Below, one piece after another: positions 21,365-31,710 of a stretch of 64,000 nt of DNA. This DNA comes from Polymyxa betae. Its lineage: Eukaryota; Endomyxa; Phytomyxea; Plasmodiophorida; Plasmodiophoridae. The stretch lies in NCBI GenBank assembly GCA_003693705.1, contig RBZT01000646.1, positions 1 through 64,000 of the forward strand. The letters run 5' to 3'. The translations under genes were made by a program, and so were the position numbers. A model generated the notes under the pieces. The model made no database searches and was not told the origin of the DNA. It saw only the letters and a list, made by a program, of their open reading frames with translations. The stretch's first letter is position 1; each line of letters begins with the position of its first letter.

Positions 21365-23225
21365 ACGCTTTGGCCAGGAACGGGTGGGGTAGGGCAGAAT
21401 TCTGGGCGGCGTCGGGAAAATCAGAGCGCGACCCAATACAGATCATGACTGTCCGGTCTGTCTCTGTTTAAATGTCACACGACCGCAGCCGAGCGATAGA
21501 CCACAAGGACCGACCTGTGAAATCTCCCGGTGCCATGCCCTCATCAACCACGAAAACGACTTCGACGCCGGTGGAGAACTCCTTCCGCCAAACCTCATCG
21601 TCCGAGGCGAAAACGACAACAAGCTTTGGATTGGACATTGATAAGGCAATGACCGGATGCTGGCAGCCATCTGGTGGCAAGGTCCGGGTGATGACAGCCG
21701 CCTTCGCGACAAGTGAGGTTCGGGGGCACCTTATGGCATCCGGTGTCATCAATATCTAGCTCGAGGAGTGAAGACGATCGGCGACCACCTCGCCATTCAT
21801 CCGTTTCAGACACGTAACTAAGTGCGCGCACGACTGTCTATCGAACTCGTAGATTATGGAATTACTGGTAAAAATCAATATCAGTTCTATCTACTGCATC
21901 TACAGTCACCATCGCCCTAGAAGCTACCGGTACGTAAACTTAAAATACAAGCCCCGCCGCGAGGGGGTATTCGAAAGTCTATAGATTTTCTGCGCCACGG
22001 AGTCCACACCGCGCCCGATCGCCTGCGTTCTACTTCTACATATGAACGAGAGTCCGACGTGGTAGCGTGGATGATGATCTGGTTTAGGCCCAGATGCTCT
22101 TCAATTTAAAATGGAAGGCTCTCGACGTTCCAGTTCATGGAGGATCGCGTCCTGACAAAGAGCAAGGGTTCCAGCGAATCTGCCAAGATTAATTCGCAAA
22201 GAATCCGGTTTATAACACAAAAGTGTTTCGGAGACGTTTCCGGATGCGTCGTGAGCTTATCATGGATGGTGTTAGGACCCAGGATTCTTGGTTCAAAAAT
22301 AAAACAACCAACAAAAATACAGTCGAGAAGAATCGAACTCCCGTCATGGCGCTCACGCCAATCCGTAGACCTTCGAATAGCCAGCGGTTTATTTCCTGCA
22401 AAAATAGACCAGTCTATTTGATAGGTAGATTATATTTAGATCTGCGGTCGGGCATTCCTCGGAATAGACCCGCTGTGGCGATGCTCTTACGTTGGCTGCG
22501 ACCATATGAACCAACTACACCAGTCGCCTAGCGGCTTGTTTAAAATTTTTACGGCCTAGCATTACACCGTCTAACAGAGCTTGATTTTGAAAAAAAGCCA
22601 AACATTTTGGTAAACGACTTCCAGGTCGGATATCATTAGGCTGGATTTCATCGATCAGGCCTTCCTTCGTTGTAGAGCTCCTTCGGTCGTCAACCTCTCC
22701 AATATGATCCCGAAGAAAGCAATAAGACTCGCTGGGGGCTTTTGCTCGGCAATTGGGATATAAAAAGCTCTCATATTCTAATCTGGACTTTTCTTGCGCA
22801 TTTTTCTACAAATCGATAATTTAATTCGATAATTGTTTTGAGACATGTCACATGATGACTGCGATACGAGCAATTGTATATTACAAGCGATTGTTCCTTT
22901 TTGTTGGACCATCACCGCACGAGACTGGCTCAGGCGCAGGCTGGCTATAGAAGGCAGAAGTAACATTATGTCGAATCCACTCCATCTTAAGCTCAGATAT
23001 GTTGTACTTGTAGTCTATCAAGAGATGGGAGGAACCTCACCACAAAGGAATTGACGGATGCGGAGCCCGCCGGCAGATAGAGAGATGCACTGTCCTACGG
23101 TACCGCCAATGAGCTGATGTAAGAATGCGAAATTAATAAGAATACGAAATCAACGAATGTTTATTTAGACGATTACTCCAATAACGAACTTGATTGAAAG
23201 TAGCGGTCTTTATCAGTCTTGGTTT
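21365..23225. other. Low-information stretch
   Basis: Both strands of 21468-21752 are open (minus has a hydrophobic VVVFASDDEVW stretch, plus is Ser/Thr-rich), and I cannot choose between them. 22137-22530 has open frames of poor composition. No RNA gene, repeat or supported gene is seen otherwise. Confidence 0.4.
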
Positions 23226-23447
23226 TCATTTCTTACCACTACCGCAAAGGCATAACCCACCACCAGTACATATGCAATTGTCGGAATCGTGTTCAAGACC
23301 CTCGGTAATCGCAGCCTCGGGAAGACCTTTAGCAGCGTTGGCGACCTGATAGAATCTGGGGCTCAGTTGCATGGCAGGTTGAGCGGGCTGGGCGTCGGTC
23401 ATCATGAGGCCCATGGCTCCCAGCAATACCATCATGGACAGCTTCAT
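23226..23447 (-). CDS. Very small secreted peptide, family copy A
   Basis: An intronless gene for 73 residues. The N-terminus is a signal peptide (MKLSMMVLLGAMGLMMTDA), then a QPAQPA spacer, a conserved core LSPRFYQVANAAKG, and a Cys/Gly-rich tail (CICTGGGLCLCGSGKK). It is clearly related to the gene at 25677-25913 and to the broken copy near 26750-26940: the same leader, the QPxQPA spacer and the xSPxFxxVAxA core recur. The mature peptide would be about 50 residues. The four cysteines could form disulfides. Function is unknown; its neighbours are secreted cystatin genes in the same duplicated zone. Confidence 0.65.
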   Translation of the reverse strand: MKLSMMVLLGAMGLMMTDAQPAQPAMQLSPRFYQVANAAKGLPEAAITEGLEHDSDNCICTGGGLCLCGSGKK

Positions 23448-23613
23448 AAGAAAGTCTTGAGAATCGAAATCACGACGAATTCAGAATGAGATGGTCGAGA
23501 GGAGGCGACGTCGGCCATGTTGGTGTGTCAATCCTCTCTGCAAAATGCCGCAACTTCCCTTCCGTCGGCGGCGCTATTTCTGGCCATCCGACCACTTGTT
23601 GGCGGCGGCCTCA

Positions 23614-23744
23614 NNNNNNNNNNNNNNNNNNNNNNNNNNNNNNNNNNNNNNNNNNNNNNNNNNNNNNNNNNNNNNNNNNNNNNNNNNNNNNNNNNNNNNN
23701 NNNNNNNNNNNNNNNNNNNNNNNNNNNNNNNNNNNNNNNNNNNN
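23614..23744. other. Assembly gap (131 N)
   Basis: The gap is bounded on both sides by the identical 13 bases GGCGGCGGCCTCA (23601-23613 and 23745-23757). This suggests that the two sides overlap or that a GGC-rich repeat collapsed. Confidence 0.95.
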
Positions 23745-23945
23745 GGCGGCGGCCTCACAGTCGCAATGTGCTCTTATCCAGTCTGAACACTTCTAACAAG
23801 AGTGTGGACACCTACTGCGACGGTAACGAACAGGCGCGCATTATGGATCGGTTTTTTTGCAATATTTTCTGAACACTTGAATAGGTAAGTATTCGCCGGG
23901 TGACTGGAATAACAGAAGGCAGCGACACCTTGCAAGCGGGTATGC

Positions 23946-23959
23946 TAGGGTTAGGGTTT
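23946..23959 (+). repeat. Short telomere-like TAGGG repeat
   Basis: TAGGGTTAGGGTTT, two units of a TTAGGG-type repeat. Related GATTAGGGTTT words lie in the minisatellite at 1510-1555. It is too short to imply a former chromosome end. Confidence 0.5.
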
Positions 23960-24249
23960 CAAGAAATGGTCGTATAACTTTAGCTGTGGTTGCTCCAAGA
24001 GGCAGCTTAATCCAGCAATTGCAGTCAATTGTTCCAGCTATAGAATCATCTAATTTTGTGTGTTATTGAATGACTCGGGAGGCCCATCTTTCAGGAAACT
24101 GATGTCCCTGATCCGGTGGTTACGTGGGATGGTGCCAGGCAGGGGGGCTGCTCCACAGAACAACCACAGCATACCCAAAATAACGTAGCTCTCGGGATGC
24201 AACGATTGTCGGCCATCTATCCGGTGGTGATGCTGTCGCATATTTACGA

Positions 24250-25570
24250 TTGCCATATCGATACAAATGGTATTAAGCTTCTCCAGATACTGCTCATTGG
24301 ATTCATTGCCAAACTATTTGGTATTGGAAAGTAATGTGTTTGCAGATGTTATGGATTTGTTGGCGTTATCTCCGTTGCGAGCCACCCTAAACAATCTCAC
24401 AACCCAGCACGAACGCACTACAAATGAACCACAGCTTTCGAATAATCAAACAGGTATTTTTTGTAGCGCGACCAGAATGTCATGAACAGGTTTTATTCGT
24501 CCCTTTAGTTGGAAAAGCTGTTGCGAACAATGATGCGGCTCATTTATTTGGTCGTTTGCCAATCATACGCTCGCCATAGTACGCTACTGCACTCTGCCTA
24601 CCAAGCACCCAACAAGTTGTTGATGTTTCACGAAAGGACCTAGGTAACGTTACGACTAGTCGTACAGTCAGTACAGAAAGAAGTGCGTGGACAGATCACA
24701 CCGTCGTTCACGCAGTTTCTATCCGACGCTTCTCATTCTGGCAAAATTTCGCATTTCAGGTCATGGGGACAACGATGAATTTTCATGCAATTTTATTCCA
24801 GCTGCGGCTTTAAACTGCCTTCTTGGCCTTTTTTATTTTAGAGGGCTGTTCGATTGGATTGGATTCGACTAGTTTGTTGATAACGACGGGCGGTGCTGTA
24901 TCCATAGCACACGGCCCAAGGAATGCCGATTGCTCAGCATTTAAATCCTCAGGAACTTCTTTTTTATTCAGGAGCGCGCAGTATTTCACCCATTTAGAGG
25001 ACTGTTGTTGGGCTCGAAATTTGAATCTTTTACCGCCAGTACGTGATCGCCCTCTCGGTCTAACTTTCAGTGGATTCCGAGCTATTAGGATTTCGTCGTC
25101 TAAGCATATGAGGGCACTTGCAGTAAATCCACGCCAAGAAACGTGCTGGAATTGTATGGGGCATGTACTTCTCCAATTATACAGCTTGTATATAGCATGA
25201 TATCCCTTGGTACTGACTAATCCGAAGCAAATTTCAAGCCATGGAAAAGGCTTAATGACCACAACGAATGCACTTGGCCCGAATTAGCTAATTTCGTTTT
25301 AGAGGACATCATACCAGGTCCAAATGAACCATCTGCGCAAGAATCTGGCCATCTATTTCGACAGTTTCCGAGTGTTTCCGCAGCCAAACAGCAAGACGTT
25401 ATCAATGTTTTTTTCCGAAAAGTAATAAAACTGCTGTTTGTCCGGCTCATGGGAATGAGAAGTTATCTGAAACGATTCATTGCTATTTTCTGATTGCAAC
25501 CGAAAAAGTTGCGGTTGGTGGTCAATCGAAGGTCAAAAGTACGGAAATAGTAGCCGGCACCAACTGATTT
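24250..25570 (+). pseudogene. Broken plus-strand coding region of unknown family
   Basis: Coding-like plus-strand pieces appear at 24340-24460 (NVFADVMDLLALSPLRATL), 24465-24570 (HEQVLFVPLVGKAVANNDAAH, then a TAG), 25235-25410 (ECTWPELANFVLEDIIPGPNE) and 25440-25568 (KLSETIHCYFLIATEK, ending ...VAGTN and TGA). The last two differ by one base in frame exactly at a run of seven T (about 25408-25414), so a single indel there would join them. The pieces are separated by stops and by 24810-25262, where the minus strand is open. A decayed gene or element is likely. No family is recognised. Confidence 0.35.
24810..25262 (-). CDS. Possible 150-residue basic protein
   Basis: A minus-strand open frame with a strongly basic middle (VRPRGRSRTGGKRFKFRAQ) and a Lys-rich tail (KIKKAKKAV). 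The plus strand is also open over the same bases. The basic character recalls a ribosomal or nucleic-acid-binding protein, but no family is recognised. It sits inside a region of broken plus-strand coding sequence, so it may be part of an insertion or a chance frame. Confidence 0.3.
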   Translation of the reverse strand: MVIKPFPWLEICFGLVSTKGYHAIYKLYNWRSTCPIQFQHVSWRGFTASALICLDDEILIARNPLKVRPRGRSRTGGKRFKFRAQQQSSKWVKYCALLNKKEVPEDLNAEQSAFLGPCAMDTAPPVVINKLVESNPIEQPSKIKKAKKAV

Positions 25571-25676
25571 AACTTTTGTATCTAGCTTTCAAGTGAATCA
25601 TTGTTTATTGACATCATGGTTGCTGTGAAGATGAATTGGTCGGTCTTGCTCCGTCAGTCTTGATCCCGATGTAGAA

Positions 25677-25913
25677 TTAAGGACCACATCCACAAGTCCA
25701 ATTAGGAACATTGTGGACCGAGCAGATATAATCATCATCATCCACCTCGGTCATCGAAGCCGTCTTTGGGGATCCTTTCACAGCGCAGGCGACTCGGTGG
25801 AAAATTGGGCTGAGACGCGACTCCTGCTCGGCCTTGGCGGGCTGGGTGGGCTGGGCGGCGGTCGCCATGACACCCATGGCTCCCAGCAGCAACATCGTGA
25901 ACATCTTCACCAT
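25677..25913 (-). CDS. Very small secreted peptide, family copy B
   Basis: An intronless gene for 78 residues starting at MVKMFTM. It has a signal peptide (MVKMFTMLLLGAMGVMATA), the spacer QPTQPA, the core LSPIFHRVACAVKGSP, an acidic run (EVDDDD) and a Cys tail (YICSVHNVPNWTCGCGP). The leader is almost identical in residues LLLGAMG and the alignment holds through the core, so it is a paralogue of 23226-23447. Conservation of leader and core with a variable tail is the pattern of secreted effectors, defence peptides or pheromone-like signals. The role is unknown. Confidence 0.65.
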   Translation of the reverse strand: MVKMFTMLLLGAMGVMATAAQPTQPAKAEQESRLSPIFHRVACAVKGSPKTASMTEVDDDDYICSVHNVPNWTCGCGP

Positions 25914-26129
25914 CTTATCAGGTCTTGTTGAGAGATCCGAACACAATCGCGACGATATCAGAATGAGGGAATCCGGCAGGTCGTTGGGAAATACAACGAT
26001 GCGGCATTCTCTCGCATGCGCGAGTCGGCAGTTAGTGGCTACCAACAGACTGTGGTCTGTTCGAGGGCTGCCCGCAGTTGCCTTTTCCGTCGTTAGGAAA
26101 TGCAGGAATGGGCCAGATGTTCAGCATTG

Positions 26130-26300
26130 CTGTGGTAGACTCTACCATCACACACCGCTCCTGATGTATCTATGGCCTACTTCATTATGGTATTCCTTCC
26201 AGATTCATTCCAGACAGAGATTAGCAGATGTACTGCACGGGCCACATCGCACAAGTTGCCTTTTTGGAGCTTTCTAACCTAACCTTCAACTATCTGTTTG
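26130..26300. repeat. Duplicated flank, copy 1 (partner 27127-27290)
   Basis: About 160 bases match 27127-27290 with scattered differences: the CCTCCTG/GCTCCTGATGTATCT block, the block with TTAGCA(A/G)ATG, the CACAAGTTGCCTTT block and TCTAACCTAACC. The copies follow, respectively, secreted-peptide copy B and its broken copy C, so peptide gene plus flank was duplicated as a unit. Confidence 0.65.
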
Positions 26301-26749
26301 ATCATCTATTGCAAAAATAAACTATTAGAAGAAACATATTTTAGTATCGCGTTTCTCTATCAGAAGCCTTGCACAAATTGCCGTTGGCAGTGACGAATTG
26401 AGATTACCTGATTGCAGGCCATTAGAACATCTACTGATTTCATTAATCGATGGCAAATATTGGAACCAATGGCTGCAGGTTTGAAGTCGCATTTCTGTCG
26501 ATCTAATCGTTGCTGGGCGTCCAACGTGAACTATCGTTTGTGTTCCCTTTCTGGTAGCCCATTGGGGTTGATATCTAGTCGAAGAAACACCCTCTACCCT
26601 ATCTCGTCAGAAACCTACGAATAGTTGAAGACAAACTATAGAAACAAGGACGATGATGATTCCTGTGACGATTACTGGTCGGTCTTGTTCTCGCAGCCGA
26701 GCGTTAAATTGTTGACCTGAAAAATCAGCGAACTAGTCGAACCCAATCC

Positions 26750-26940
26750 AATCCAGCCGAGCTTTATTGGCGGCAACAATGAACAATAGTCTTTATCGCA
26801 ACCCAGACAGATCTCATCTTCCACCTCGGCAGTCTCATTCGTAGCGCAAGCGACTCGATGGAAATTTGGGCTGGAATGTGAAATCGTGGTCTGCCTGCTG
26901 GGTGGCGGCCACCATAACGCCAATGGCTCTTAAGCGACTC
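26750..26940 (-). pseudogene. Secreted peptide family copy C, broken
   Basis: Related to copy B: a stretch corresponding to GAMGVMATAAQ reads RAIGVMVAATQ, and the core SPNFHRVACA is present, but in a different frame from the leader. The start codon region is replaced. The copy is therefore 5' damaged and frameshifted. An open frame from 26923 restores the core but lacks a signal peptide. Confidence 0.6.
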
Positions 26941-27126
26941 CCTGAGTCTGCCTTCTGTCGTTTGCCTGAAAGCCTGTAGCTAATACGGGTAGCGATGTAG
27001 CTACCGGTAGGTAATGGCTCGAATACAGAAGTATAAACTTCGGGAGCCTAAACAGCACAATTGGTGACAGCAGGGAGTCGGACTCTTTAAACTGTAGTCT
27101 GATTGAGCCAGATGTTGATCACCACT

Positions 27127-27290
27127 GTGACAAACCCTACAATCATACATCGCCTCCTGCTGTATCTGTCAATATGATATCCATCTTCCATACTCAATCC
27201 AAGATAGCTATTAGCAAATGGCTTCACGGGTAGCATCACACATGTTGCCTTTGGTGTTCTCAAACCTAACCTGCAACTATTTACGACCAT
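27127..27290. repeat. Duplicated flank, copy 2 (partner 26130-26300)
   Basis: See the partner entry. It lies between the broken peptide copy C and the cystatin gene. Together with 19760-19800 it marks the edges of repeated duplication units in this zone. Confidence 0.6.
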
Positions 27291-27557
27291 TTCCCAAACT
27301 CTGCACCAAACCATAGGGCGTTTTTACATTCGTTTTGCCTGTCATTGAAATGCAATCCAATGCCAGCTCAAAGATAAATAGCATTTCAGAAAAGAGCCAA
27401 ATTGCTGCAATTAGGTTCCAATATTGCCAAGCCCAGATGCTGATAAAACTCTGCTGCATTGTTGAGAGCACAATTCGCAGGTGCCATAGCAAATACAAAA
27501 AAAAACAAATTGTTGAACCTCGCCGATAGGTTCGTGGAAATTTTTCTTTAATTAGAT

Positions 27558-28005
27558 TCAATACAGAATGTTCATATTGTCGCTGGATATTGATCGTGAT
27601 AGGAATGGTTCTAGAGCATCTGCTGCGTCCTTTCCCATATCGTAATGGGAGACAGCCACTTGTTGGTCTGGCTTCCGCCAGACGAGCAAATGCATATAGC
27701 GATCGCCATCACCGAGCTTCACTTTGTACAAGTAATGCATGCCAGCAATGACTTGCTCTCGATACGAGACGACTTCAGCTGACTGTCCATCCAGTCTATC
27801 TTCTAACAATTCGATAGCTTCGTTGAAGGCCTAAATCGTCTGAGCCAGACCGAAGCCGAAACCAACACCTCCCAACCTTCTGTGGATCATCATCGAGCGG
27901 CGTCCCTTTAGTCACCAAATGCTCTTCGCTGAAGGCGCCAAGCATGGTCGCTATTGCAGACGTCGCCAGAACCGCCAGCACTAAAACAACATATTTGAAT
28001 GCCAT
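27558..28005 (-). CDS. Secreted cystatin (cysteine protease inhibitor), second gene
   Basis: Exons 28005-27877 and 27830-27558 (a 46-base phase 0 intron at the same place as in the 12590-13056 gene) give 133 residues. A signal peptide covers about 1-19. Cystatin marks are GAFSEEHL near the mature N-terminus, the loop QVIAG in SYREQVIAGMHYLYKVK, and the hairpin YMHLLVWRKPDQQ. This copy is closer to stefin-like consensus than the first. A degraded duplicate lies at 20122-20517. It is likely an inhibitor of papain-family proteases, secreted or endosomal. Confidence 0.9.
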
Positions 28006-28101
28006 AATGAGACAAGCTGTAACTACTATTAGTGAATGAATTTTGAAAGCGACGGGTCATCATCATACGACACAGAGAGTTCTTTTTGGTATTTTTTTTT
28101 A

Positions 28102-28518
28102 TTAAACAGATGATAATAACTTATTTCGTACCGGTTCCAGCCTAGTTTGTAATCGATCGAAAACAGCATGCACGAGCCCGATATTGCTGTTTGGCTTCAG
28201 GCAGAACGTGACGATTAACGGCAGCATATTGTAATGGACGACAGAGACGTTGTTGAAGTCGCTAACCATGTTGAGCGCCTCGCCTAATTGCAATTTCGTC
28301 GCCTGTTCGAGAGCATTGATGAAGGTCGTCGCCAGCCATGGGTCGATATCGATCGCGATATTTGGCGCATCAGCCCGGGCTATGACACCATTTCAGCCAA
28401 GATGCAGGCAGCTGGGTAGCATCACACCAATAAGGACGCCGTCCTTGTCATTGACAAAAACCGCCTCGGCACCGCAGAGATGCACCGCCTCGATGAGAAG
28501 CGCTTCAAGAGACGACAT
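28102..28518 (-). CDS. LAMTOR3: Ragulator subunit LAMTOR3 (MP1)
   Basis: Exons 28518-28428 and 28379-28102, joined over a 48-base phase 1 intron (GTGTGA...TCATAG), give 122 residues, the normal length. The roadblock-fold pattern of MP1 is visible: GAEAVFVNDKDGVLIARADAP, then TTFINALEQATKLQLG, NMVSDFNNVSVVHYNMLPLIVTF and NSNIGLVHAVFDRL. LAMTOR3 pairs with LAMTOR2 in the Ragulator complex, which anchors Rag GTPases and TORC1 on lysosomes. Without the intron the frame contains a TGA, so the splice is required. Confidence 0.85.
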
Positions 28519-28588
28519 TTCGGAAGTGCGAATTTTGTCCTTATATTGTATTTTAACATTAAAATAGATTGAGCGAAAAAAACACTTT

Positions 28589-31500
28589 TCAAGGAGAAGC
28601 GACTTCGTAGTCGCTGAATGGAACAGACTGACGACCCGGTGATGACTGCCTCACTGATCCAATGCTTGGAATCCGACTAGCCCGCCCACGACATATCAGG
28701 TCAAGTTTTCCAACATAGAGTGCAGCTAGTGACACTGCAACGAATACGTTGACACCGAGGCCACGTAGCAGAACCAAAGCATCAGGACTGGAATGCAGAA
28801 GAAACTGCAATGGTAATACTAACGACGAATAGATCGCGACGAAAACTAGCGACACCGCAATCGACGAGGATTCATTGAAATCAGTTGGAACGTTACGAGC
28901 GTGCCACTACAACCTGTTAAGTTAATGCGAGAATGGAAAAATGATCATTACCGCTATTCTGGCACCCCATACGGTTAGCAAAGCACAGGCTGTCAACACC
29001 ATGGCCAGATTCGACTCATGAATTGTGCACCGAGACATTGTGTATGCAACATCTGGCGATGGAGCTGTCAATTCTGGTGCTGGAACAACCTGTCGAACTG
29101 AAGCAAATTCGATTGAATGAATCGTCAAAAATGCAGTCATTGCCATCGCCATCAATCCGATTCCTCTGAACAGCGTAGAATCGGGAATAGAGACAACCCG
29201 CATTGACCTTGAAACAAAAATCTAGAGAAAATTGTTTAGCAATCCAGGAAGAAGATACAGTACTCAAACTCAAACCTTATCTATTCGGTAAATCTTCATA
29301 TAAACAGGACTAAACATGATTGTGAACCCAAGACCAGAAAGCCACCAGCGAAGTTCGCATATTAAATCACCATATTCCTCATCAACAGGTGAGGCAAATG
29401 CCAGTGAGGATGAACTCAAGATCAAAGCACCAAATAGGTTGATAAGAAGAAGAAGCGGAGAAGCTGCTTTGATCATAGGGGATTTACGATTAAGATACAC
29501 CAACACTCCGATGATTAAGACAGAAAAGGCGACGAATATGAAGCTGGCGCCAATGAGAGAATACAATATTGAAGAACTTTCATAAGGAATAAGGAATAAC
29601 CTTACAGGAAGTCTTAAAAGTAAAGAATCGTAGCATTCGCGCTGCCTGCTCGTATCTGATGGTGTGATTGCGACATGAATAAACGATATAGGAGCAGAAA
29701 CTGCCTCTCTGGTAACATTCACAATAACGAAGCTCTGCGGGTCGATTTCGCCAGAACTTGGAATTATTTTGAATTGATCAGTTTCCGTCAGTACTGCAGT
29801 CCAGGGCAGCATAATGGGACCGTTGTTAATAAGTACGATGGAGGCAATTGCCAACCTGCCCTCAGATTGCCGTATCTCGTAGTTCCAGAGCTTAGGCGAA
29901 CCATTCGCCGCTACTGGACAGATATAACAGGACCCGTCCTGATCCAAAAACCTTCCATTATTGCATTCGCCTGCCAATCGAATTGGGTTTGCACTCAGAT
30001 CGATAATGCCTCTAAAGATACTAGTTAAGCATATGAGTGACATGATTTTTGTCAGCTTACCTCCGTTCTTCATAATCAGATTCGTGAATCACTTTAGAAG
30101 AAAAAAACTCCACAATGGCTTGCGTAACGGTTGTGATACCATCATGGAAATCGTATCCATGTTTTGGAATCAACTCATATTCATCTCCTCCACCTCGCAC
30201 AAACCCATTCGTGGCCACGACATATGATTCCTCAACTGATATATTTTTCCACTGGGATCCTTGAAGAATTTCAATCCAGGTGATTCGACCATATTTGGAA
30301 CCATTTTTGATGTTTAGCGACCATTTGAATTTCACTCCCGATACTTGAGGAAAAGCATTATCTATCCTGAGCTTAGTGGCGGCTTGAAGTGTTTGGAGCA
30401 GATAGCCGCCTGAGATGGAGAATACACATATCGTATCCATAAAAGGGACCACCTAAATAAACTGAGCACCAGGCACTTTTGCATGAAGAAAAACAATTAC
30501 CGAAAGGATTTGATCCCGAGTAATGTTCCCAGCTGGAAATACATCCCTTAATGTGCCTTTGTTGATAATTACAACATCTGGATTGAATCCCATTTTTCTG
30601 GCCATGAACATAATCGAATCAGCCACAATGTCTCCTGTTGACTGACTATAATTCTCGATATCACTCTGGCGCATACTAAGCTTGGTTGTGAAATCAATTC
30701 TCCCAACGATATCTGTAGCAACAGCTCTCTCGTATTTTTCGACGGCATTCTTTAAATACAAAGATATTGCCGGATCTGGTGGAACAGTCAAGTTGATCGG
30801 CACAATAGTGGACATGGCTTTTGCAATGCTTCGGTCTGGGTTAACATTGATATCAATACGAAGAAAAGATCTTCCAAATGAGCAAGCATCTTCACAGGAA
30901 AACACCGTCTGGTTTCCATATAACGACTTCTGATTGACAATCTGAATATCCATAAATGGGAATTCGGGTAAGCAATTATCGATGCACTTCGCTCCCAAGC
31001 TGCCAGAGTTATCAGCGACGATAACAATATCAGCGCTCATGCCTTTGGCTTCGCCAATTGCTTCTCCAGTAAAACCGATCCGATTTCTGGTCGTGAAATT
31101 GTTTGCGAATGATGTGCCTGCAGTCAAGGCTGTGGCGTAATTCGCTCCGACAATGGCGACTTTAACGCCATTAGGTAAGCTTTGCATTGAAAACGGGTGA
31201 TACGCTCTCTGGCGAGTATGGCGAGAAATTATGTTAGCAGAAACCACTGGGATTCCGGATTGAGCTTCGAAGCCTTCGGGCTCGTTTTTGTCCACAGACC
31301 AGTCCAGATTTCTTGGAACCATGGCTGCAAACTTAAACGGTCGCATAGCCATCGACTGCAACTGACCGCGATAATAACGATAAAGTCCATCAACGGCCAG
31401 CAAGTTGCCCATGTCAACGAAGACAACATTTCCTCTTGTCTCATTGATGATGCGCTTGTACAGTGTTGACTTCCTAGCAAGACCTCCCAGACCTGCTTAA

Positions 31501-31710
31501 TACTCAGGGCGAGTGCTAACGAGCTGCCAGTGAAAACATTACAGGTGTTTGATGCATCACTTTCGTCACAGTTTCTGCCGAACGCGTTAGCTGGCGTCAC
31601 TTTACCATAGGTGTTTCTGGAAATCCTTGATTAGAATCACATTTTCAGACTTGCTTATATTTACATTTGAACGACAATCGTCACATTGAGAGAAGATACC
31701 GTGATCAAGC
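28589..31710 (-). CDS. Class C-type seven-helix receptor with a 5'-nucleotidase-like ectodomain
   Basis: Exons 31665 upward (5' end unresolved), 31616-31543, 31492-30501, 30452-30061, 30011-29276, 29221-28952 and 28906-28589 join in frame. The outer part follows 5'-nucleotidases: TCLGGLARKSTLYKRI, the VVFVDMGN segment, MVPRNLDW, VVIINKGTLRD, VSGVKF and YVVATNGFVRGGGDEY. The motif that normally reads HTND with a metal-binding Asp and His is VQINT here, and GNHEFD is NLDW, so catalysis is probably lost while the fold is kept. Then comes a beta-rich linker with a short Cys loop and seven helices of GABA-B style: CELRWWLSGLGFTIMFSPVYMK for helix 3 and FNESSSIAVS before helix 6. It probably acts as a surface receptor, perhaps sensing a nucleotide or nucleoside. 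Confidence 0.8.

Noticed and set aside
21468..21759. Overlapping open frames on both strands
   Set aside because: Neither strand can be preferred and neither resembles a known family.
22290..22420. tRNA-like T-loop on the minus strand (GAGTTCGATTCTTCTC)
   Set aside because: No matching acceptor stem, anticodon arm or D arm can be drawn around it.
24823..25200. 125-residue plus-strand frame
   Set aside because: It mirrors the minus-strand frame at 24810-25262, with less natural composition.
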